Virus record (IMG/VR): IMGVR_UViG_3300021962_000392
Span: 1 to 31,976 of that record
Length of the DNA: 31,976 nt
Source: a virus
Strand: one strand, 5' to 3'
Shown here: positions 28,127 through 31,976 of the stretch, in pieces
Numbering within the stretch: position 1 is the stretch's first letter
Layout of the letters: the number at the start of each line of letters is the position of its first letter
Program-made: the position numbers and the translations under genes
The notes under the pieces: generated by a model
The model's database searches: none
Told to the model about the DNA's origin: nothing
The model's input: the letters and a program-made list of their open reading frames with translations, nothing else

Positions 28127-31100
28127 ATGAGTAGTATTAAAGCTGCCCTCATTCTAGATGATAAGCAATATCAAGCTGCAATTAAAAAAGCAACTGATAG
28201 TGCTGACACATTTGGAAAAACTCTTGAGAAGAGTGCAAACACTTCTGCTGATGCACTTAAGAATTTGAATACACATATTGGTGGTGTCACTACTAATATG
28301 GCGAAGTTGAATAGTGGTCTATCATCAGTAGCTGGAAGTGCTGGTAATCTTGCAACCGCTATTGCAGGTATTGGAATGGCGACATTCCTGACAAACATCT
28401 TTAATACAAGTAGTGCTGTTAAAGATATGAGTACAGCATTTGGTCTCTCAATAGAGTCTACTCTAGAATTGAAAGCTGGTTTCGATAAAGCTGGTTTAAG
28501 TTCTGAGCAAATGCAAAAGACACTTAACAATCTTGCGCTGAGTGCTGATGAAGCTCAGGGTGGAAGTGCTGGATTACAAGCTGCATTCGAAAAACTTGGT
28601 ATTAATGCTGATCAGTTGAGTAAGATGACTCTCGCTGAGAAACTGCAGGTAGTTTCTCGTACAATGCAAGAGAGTGGTGGTAGTACTGAAATGCTTCGTG
28701 CTGCTACCGATGTTCTTGGTAAGAGTGCATTACAACTAACTGGTAGATGGGATGATCTCTCATCTGGTATCGCAGCTGCTGATGGTACAATGGCTAGTAT
28801 GGCTACTAAGGTAGAGAACCTTGATGAAGCTAATAAGAAACTTGAACAGAGTGCTCAAAAAATCAAGGATGCGTTTGTAAATCTATTTGGAGATTCATTA
28901 GCTGATTTTGCTACGTTTATCACACAATCTGGAAATGCTGAAATTGCTGCTAAAGGTCTTGCAGTTGCTATGGGTCTTATCGCTGCAGCTGGTATTGCTA
29001 CAGCGATTGAAACACTTGTTGGTATGATTGGTTCTTTAGCTGCAGCATTTGGTCTTGGTGCTGGAGCTGCTGGTCTAGAAACAACTGCACTCGTAGCTAA
29101 CACAGCTTCACTTGCCGCTAACTCTGCAGCTCGAGCTGCGGGTCTTGCCGCTAAAGTAGCATCACTTGAAGCTACTATTGCTGAAGGTGTTGCATTAAGT
29201 GTAGAAGAAAAGTTAACATGGCGTCTTGCCGTAGCTAAAGCTGCACTCGCTGAAGCTAATGGTGTTGTCACCGCAAGTACTACTGTGCTGACAACTGCAC
29301 AAGGTGGTCTTGCTGCTGCTATGACTGGTACACTTGCTGCAATTGGTAAATTGGTTGCTGGATTAGTAGCTCTTGCTGCTCGTTTAGCAGTAGTAGTAGG
29401 AGCTGTTCTTGCTATTAATGAAGCATTTAAGTTCGCATTTAATGTAGATCCTATTGACTTCTTAGCTGGTAAGTTGGAAGCTCTTGTTAAAGATAACTTT
29501 CCAACTATGTATAAGTGGTTGGAAAAGATTGGTGAAAAACTTGGCATGATGCCAGGTAAATTGAATGATGTTGCTGCTGCTGCTAAACCTATTGTTGGTG
29601 GCGGTGAAGGTAAACGAGGTGGTGATGGATTTGTAGATCCACGATTACAGACTGGTGGTACTAATGCAAGAAAACCTGGTGATACTGAACAGGGTGGTGG
29701 ACCTGCAAAGCAACCTTGGTTAGCTCAAGTTGAAGCTCTTAAAGAGCAATATAAACTTGAAGGTCTTACTAATGAGCAAGCAAAGAAGAGATTGCAAACT
29801 GCCCAAGAATTAGTTGGTGTTGGAGCTGTTGAAGCTGCCGCTAGTTTAGGTGCTCTTGATTTCAAGTTAAAGAAAGAAATGGATCTTGCAAAGATCAACG
29901 CTGAAATCTCAAAAGCCAAGATGCAGATTGCTCAAGGTGATGATGCTACTAAGAAAACTGTTGGTGCTACACTTGGTATTATGATGCAACAGCGTGATGC
30001 AATCAGCAAGCGTGTTGATGATACTACATCGATTCTTACATCTACTGCTACTCTGAAACAATTAGAAGAAGATAGACTATACATCGCTGATCTTGAATTG
30101 AAGATGAAAGGTCAAATAAGAGGTATGGATTCAGCGATTGCTGATTTCAATAAGAGTGAAGATGAACGTAAGTTAGCATCTATTCAACAACAGATTACTG
30201 CTGAACAAGATGCTGCAGTAAAGCGTAAACAAGCACAACTTGGTAATAAGCCTATTACTGCTGATGAAGAAGCCGCTGTACGACAAAAGGTTGCTGATTC
30301 AATGAGTGGTCTTATTGAGAAGCAGAAAGAATTGAATGCAGAACAAACTAAAGCTGATGCCTATAAGTTTGCACTTGATTTACAAAATGCTGCAACGACT
30401 GAAGGTATCCGATTGCGAGCTGAGATGGCAGCACTAACAATGACTGAAGATGAGCGTAGTATTGCTGCTATTAAAACTCAGAATGCTCTACTTGCTGAAC
30501 AAGAAATTGCTCGTCGTCGCGCAAAGTTAGCTCCTGGAACTGATGTATCACAATCAGAGAAAGATGCTATATATGCTCAGGTTGCAAATGCTAATCAGGG
30601 ACAACTCGATCAGACACAGGCACTCATTGAAAAGAGTCGTGAATGGAGTACTGGTTGGGATAAGAGTCTTGCTGACTACGCAAGTAATGCTACTAACGCA
30701 GCTAAAATTGCTGATGATGCATTTAAGAATTTCAGCAAAGGAGCTGAAGACGCTCTTGTAAACTTTGTTATGACTGGTAAGTTATCATTTAAAGATCTTG
30801 CAAATAGTATGATTGCTCAATTTGCTCGCATACAAGCTCAGAAAATGATTAGCGGTTTGATGGGTGGTTTAACTGGTGGCGGAGGTGGCGGTGGTATCTT
30901 TAGTTCTATCATGGGTATGTTCAGAGCTAATGGTGGTCCAGTAAGTGGAAGTTCACCATATATTGTAGGTGAGCAAGGTCCTGAGTTATTCGTACCTCGT
31001 AGTAGTGGTACTATTATATCGAATGGAAATCTACAGGGTGGTTCGTCACAACCACAAAGTGTAGTTAACCAAATCAGTTATAGCATTCAAGCAACGGATG

Positions 31101-31198
31101 CACAGAGTTTCAAACAACAACTTGCACGAGACCCAAGTTTTGTTCATGCTGTAGTCGAACAAGGTCGTCGCAGCACCCCAGGTCCAGCAAGGAGATAA
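28127..31198 (+). CDS. Tail tape measure protein
   Basis: 1023 aa. Coiled N-terminal part (to about 270), then two long hydrophobic stretches (about 276-317 and 398-432), a Gly-rich linker (about 485-520), further Lys/Glu/Ala helices, a segment LSFKDLANSMIAQFARIQAQ (about 885-904) typical of lambda-type C-termini, and a final GPELFVPRSSG (about 950-960). Length sets the tail at roughly 0.15 micrometre using the usual 1.5 angstrom per residue. No peptidase or lysozyme motif was noticed inside it. Confidence 0.9.
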   Translation: MSSIKAALILDDKQYQAAIKKATDSADTFGKTLEKSANTSADALKNLNTHIGGVTTNMAKLNSGLSSVAGSAGNLATAIAGIGMATFLTNIFNTSSAVKDMSTAFGLSIESTLELKAGFDKAGLSSEQMQKTLNNLALSADEAQGGSAGLQAAFEKLGINADQLSKMTLAEKLQVVSRTMQESGGSTEMLRAATDVLGKSALQLTGRWDDLSSGIAAADGTMASMATKVENLDEANKKLEQSAQKIKDAFVNLFGDSLADFATFITQSGNAEIAAKGLAVAMGLIAAAGIATAIETLVGMIGSLAAAFGLGAGAAGLETTALVANTASLAANSAARAAGLAAKVASLEATIAEGVALSVEEKLTWRLAVAKAALAEANGVVTASTTVLTTAQGGLAAAMTGTLAAIGKLVAGLVALAARLAVVVGAVLAINEAFKFAFNVDPIDFLAGKLEALVKDNFPTMYKWLEKIGEKLGMMPGKLNDVAAAAKPIVGGGEGKRGGDGFVDPRLQTGGTNARKPGDTEQGGGPAKQPWLAQVEALKEQYKLEGLTNEQAKKRLQTAQELVGVGAVEAAASLGALDFKLKKEMDLAKINAEISKAKMQIAQGDDATKKTVGATLGIMMQQRDAISKRVDDTTSILTSTATLKQLEEDRLYIADLELKMKGQIRGMDSAIADFNKSEDERKLASIQQQITAEQDAAVKRKQAQLGNKPITADEEAAVRQKVADSMSGLIEKQKELNAEQTKADAYKFALDLQNAATTEGIRLRAEMAALTMTEDERSIAAIKTQNALLAEQEIARRRAKLAPGTDVSQSEKDAIYAQVANANQGQLDQTQALIEKSREWSTGWDKSLADYASNATNAAKIADDAFKNFSKGAEDALVNFVMTGKLSFKDLANSMIAQFARIQAQKMISGLMGGLTGGGGGGGIFSSIMGMFRANGGPVSGSSPYIVGEQGPELFVPRSSGTIISNGNLQGGSSQPQSVVNQISYSIQATDAQSFKQQLARDPSFVHAVVEQGRRSTPGPARR

Positions 31199-31201
31199 TA
31201 T

Positions 31202-31976
31202 ATGCCTATTAACTTTAATGGTTTATCTAATAAAACACCAATTCAAAAGTTTTTGGACAGTGCACAAAGCATTGAGTTTAGTCGCAATGATACTGTTGCT
31301 ACTAACGTAAGTCGTAGTGGTAGATTGATTACGCAAACTAGAAATACAGTAAAACCTTGGAGTTTCAAGGTTAAACCTGTTGACTACATGCCATGGCGAG
31401 ATTGGAGAGAAGAGATCGAACAACTCTTTATTCGCGATCGTCATACTGAATGGAAGATCCAATTGGGTGGAAATTCTGGAAGTGCTTGGTTAAGTGAGTA
31501 TATGGGAAATTCACCTCGTGATTTGGCTATTCTTACAACTCAACGACCACTCTCTGGTATTACTATGAAGAGTGCAACTGGAAATAAGATCACAATCGAG
31601 ATTGATCCAGAAATTGTTGTATCTGGAACTACAATCTTAAAGAGTGGTGATATACTACAACCAGCTGGTTCTGTCGCAGGTGGTGAAACTTATCGTTATC
31701 CGTATGTATGTGTATATGATGTGTTTGCATTAGAAGGTGTATTACTATATGAAGTGACCCTTAATCGTGGATTCCTTGATCAGAGCGGTTATGGTACACG
31801 TACAACAGTATCTAATCAAAATGTATGGACATTCAGTTCTACAAATAATCAGGATCGTATCATTGTAGGTAATGATTGCAATTGGCGTGTTATAGTCACA
31901 TCAATGCCAGCAGTAAGTTTACAACCTGGTAAATTGGCACAATTCTCTGGTGAAGTACAGTTGTTGGAGGTGGTAA
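31202..31976 (+). CDS. Tail-tip/minor tail protein, 5' part of gene completed at 1-151
   Basis: Starts at ATG 31202 three bases after the tape measure stop. The reading frame is open to the window edge and continues at position 1 after removing the 146-bp overlap, giving 259 aa. The product is beta-rich (WSFKVKPVDYMPWRDW, then WKIQLGGNSG), with no diagnostic motif. It is the first tail-tip gene after the tape measure, where lambda gpM sits; such proteins join the tube end to the tip complex. Confidence 0.75.
   Translation, partial: MPINFNGLSNKTPIQKFLDSAQSIEFSRNDTVATNVSRSGRLITQTRNTVKPWSFKVKPVDYMPWRDWREEIEQLFIRDRHTEWKIQLGGNSGSAWLSEYMGNSPRDLAILTTQRPLSGITMKSATGNKITIEIDPEIVVSGTTILKSGDILQPAGSVAGGETYRYPYVCVYDVFALEGVLLYEVTLNRGFLDQSGYGTRTTVSNQNVWTFSSTNNQDRIIVGNDCNWRVIVTSMPAVSLQPGKLAQFSGEVQLLEVV
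31831..31976. repeat. Terminal overlap, right copy
   Basis: Second copy of the segment at 1-146, differing only at 31957 and 31972. It marks where the linear sequence closes into a circle of about 31,830 bp. Confidence 0.9.

Noticed and set aside
28855-29547. Long minus-strand frame (230 aa) within the tape measure
   Set aside because: Typical antisense shadow of an alanine-rich gene; biased composition and no promoter or RBS.

Overview
The window is essentially the whole genome of one tailed bacteriophage with siphovirus (long, non-contractile tail) gene order. Every convincing gene lies on the + strand. Positions 1-146 are repeated at 31831-31976 with two differences, both silent in the tail gene they lie in. 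Joining the ends restores that tail gene (31202 to the end, then 1-151) and gives a circle of about 31.83 kb. The DNA is AT-rich. An 80-aa lipoprotein with a lipobox suggests a Gram-negative host. The host cannot be named from sequence alone. No integrase or lysogeny repressor is recognisable, so a strictly lytic life cycle is likely.

Layout. (1) 1-10159: tail tip and fibres: two tail-tip proteins, a GNAT-like acetyltransferase, a 1077-aa gpJ-like protein and two long fibres. (2) 10171-11168: a small basic protein, a coiled-coil/one-TM protein and a two-TM holin candidate. (3) 11198-12204: a tandem-HTH protein and a small unknown protein. (4) 12223-14146: a likely control and replication region. 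It holds a candidate structured ncRNA with terminator, a promoter, a 373-aa protein with motifs resembling single-subunit polymerases, a large hairpin, and 24-bp tandem repeats. (5) 14147-17082: many small unknown genes under four copies of a promoter-leader cassette. (6) 17079-19794: a nucleotide/DNA-modification group: TAGT-like glycosyltransferase, MazG-like pyrophosphatase, thymidylate synthase/dCMP hydroxymethylase homologue and Nmad1-like protein, with one unknown gene among them. (7) 19799-21343: HExxH protein, HNH-like protein, small terminase and small membrane protein. (8) 21334-31976: large terminase, portal, scaffold, major capsid, connectors, tail tube, tail chaperones joined by a -1 frameshift, tape measure, and the first tail-tip gene.

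The most unusual features are these. First, four promoters have the form TGTACA-N17-TATAAT, each placing a covarying hairpin at the very 5' end of its mRNA. Second, the miniature polymerase-like protein lies beside an origin-like repeat region and is driven by a fifth promoter of the same class. Third, the base-modification cassette includes a synthase whose base-reading position appears to be Asp, as in dCMP hydroxymethylases. No endolysin, helicase, primase or ordinary DNA polymerase could be recognised. All homology statements are by eye from motifs; no database search was run.
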